The position numbers and the translations under genes were made by a program. Positions 5,862 to 6,029 of a stretch of 6,029 nucleotides of DNA are shown here, piece after piece (position 1 is the stretch's first letter; the number at the start of each line of letters is the position of its first letter). The stretch spans positions 1 to 6,029 of the forward strand of contig JANOPQ010000232.1 of the NCBI GenBank assembly GCA_031421935.1, in the 5' to 3' direction. Under the pieces are notes generated by a model, which worked only from the letters and a program-made list of their open reading frames with translations, was not told the origin of the DNA and ran no database searches. Source of the stretch: JAJTFW01 sp031421935. Lineage in GTDB: Bacteria > Bacteroidota > Bacteroidia > AKYH767-A > OLB10.

Positions 5862-6029
5862 CTAAGCAAATAATTTTTCCATTCTAATCAAGAAGAAGGG
5901 AATATCTTTAACTCCTCGCAGATTGGCTCTAAAGAGTTTTATTTTAGCATTAAAGGATTCTGCATTTGCATTTGTACTTCTGTTTTTGAAGAAGTTGAGT
6001 ATTGTTTCCATTTTGGATTTAATGGTATA
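5862..6029 (-). CDS. ISL3/ISAon1-like DDE transposase, C-terminal fragment
   Basis: The minus-strand frame from the right edge gives 55 residues and a TAG at 5862-5864; the rest of the gene is outside the window. The fragment contains KNRSTNANAESFNAKIK (visible residues 16-32), then LFRANLRGV and FFLIRMEKLFA. This matches the C-terminal block of DDE transposases of the ISL3 group, where the pattern S/T-N-x-x-x-E-x-x-N-x-x-I-K carries the third catalytic acidic residue. Here that would be visible residue E24, coded at about 5958-5960. The typical Bacteroidota wording NRSTNASAESFNAKIK is nearly identical. The fragment shows no frameshift or early stop, so the element may be intact. Family assignment is from memory of the motif. 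Confidence 0.85.
   Translation of the reverse strand, partial: YTIKSKMETILNFFKNRSTNANAESFNAKIKLFRANLRGVKDIPFFLIRMEKLFA

Overview
The window looks like a low-GC, AT-rich genome of a Bacteroidota (Bacteroidetes) bacterium. Supporting signs are a lipoprotein whose N-terminus carries the acidic/lysine export motif typical of the phylum, carboxypeptidase-regulatory-like beta domains, start codons without clear Shine-Dalgarno sequences, and two GC-rich palindromes of a kind common in Bacteroidota intergenic DNA. Genus or species cannot be read from the sequence.

Layout. Positions 1-1274 hold the 3' part of a large secreted or lipoprotein gene that begins upstream of the window. After 54 bp, 1329-3080 holds an intact paralogue of it, a 583-residue predicted surface lipoprotein. 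The two proteins share a strongly conserved core (61 of 84 aligned residues identical by hand count). Their C-terminal halves have diverged, but five cysteines stay in register. A strong stem-loop at 3097-3134 ends this pair and can also end the convergent gene. On the minus strand, 3162-4949 encodes a complete 595-residue UvrD/Rep-type (SF1A) helicase. Its motif wording closely resembles eukaryotic FBH1, and it carries an extra C-terminal helix-turn-helix.

Positions 4950-5861 (about 900 bp) contain no convincing gene. They hold inverted repeats: two stem-loops just upstream of the helicase start, an AT-rich stretch with one further stem-loop, then a cluster of three near-perfect palindromes at 5522-5735 that looks like a repetitive intergenic element. 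At the right edge, 5862-6029 is the C-terminal 55 codons of an ISL3/ISAon1-like DDE transposase on the minus strand, so an insertion sequence enters from the right.

The genes do not form an obvious single system. The lipoprotein pair is a small tandem family likely displayed on the cell surface, the helicase is a stand-alone DNA repair or recombination gene, and the right third is repeat- and IS-rich. I found no defence system, CRISPR array, tRNA or rRNA.
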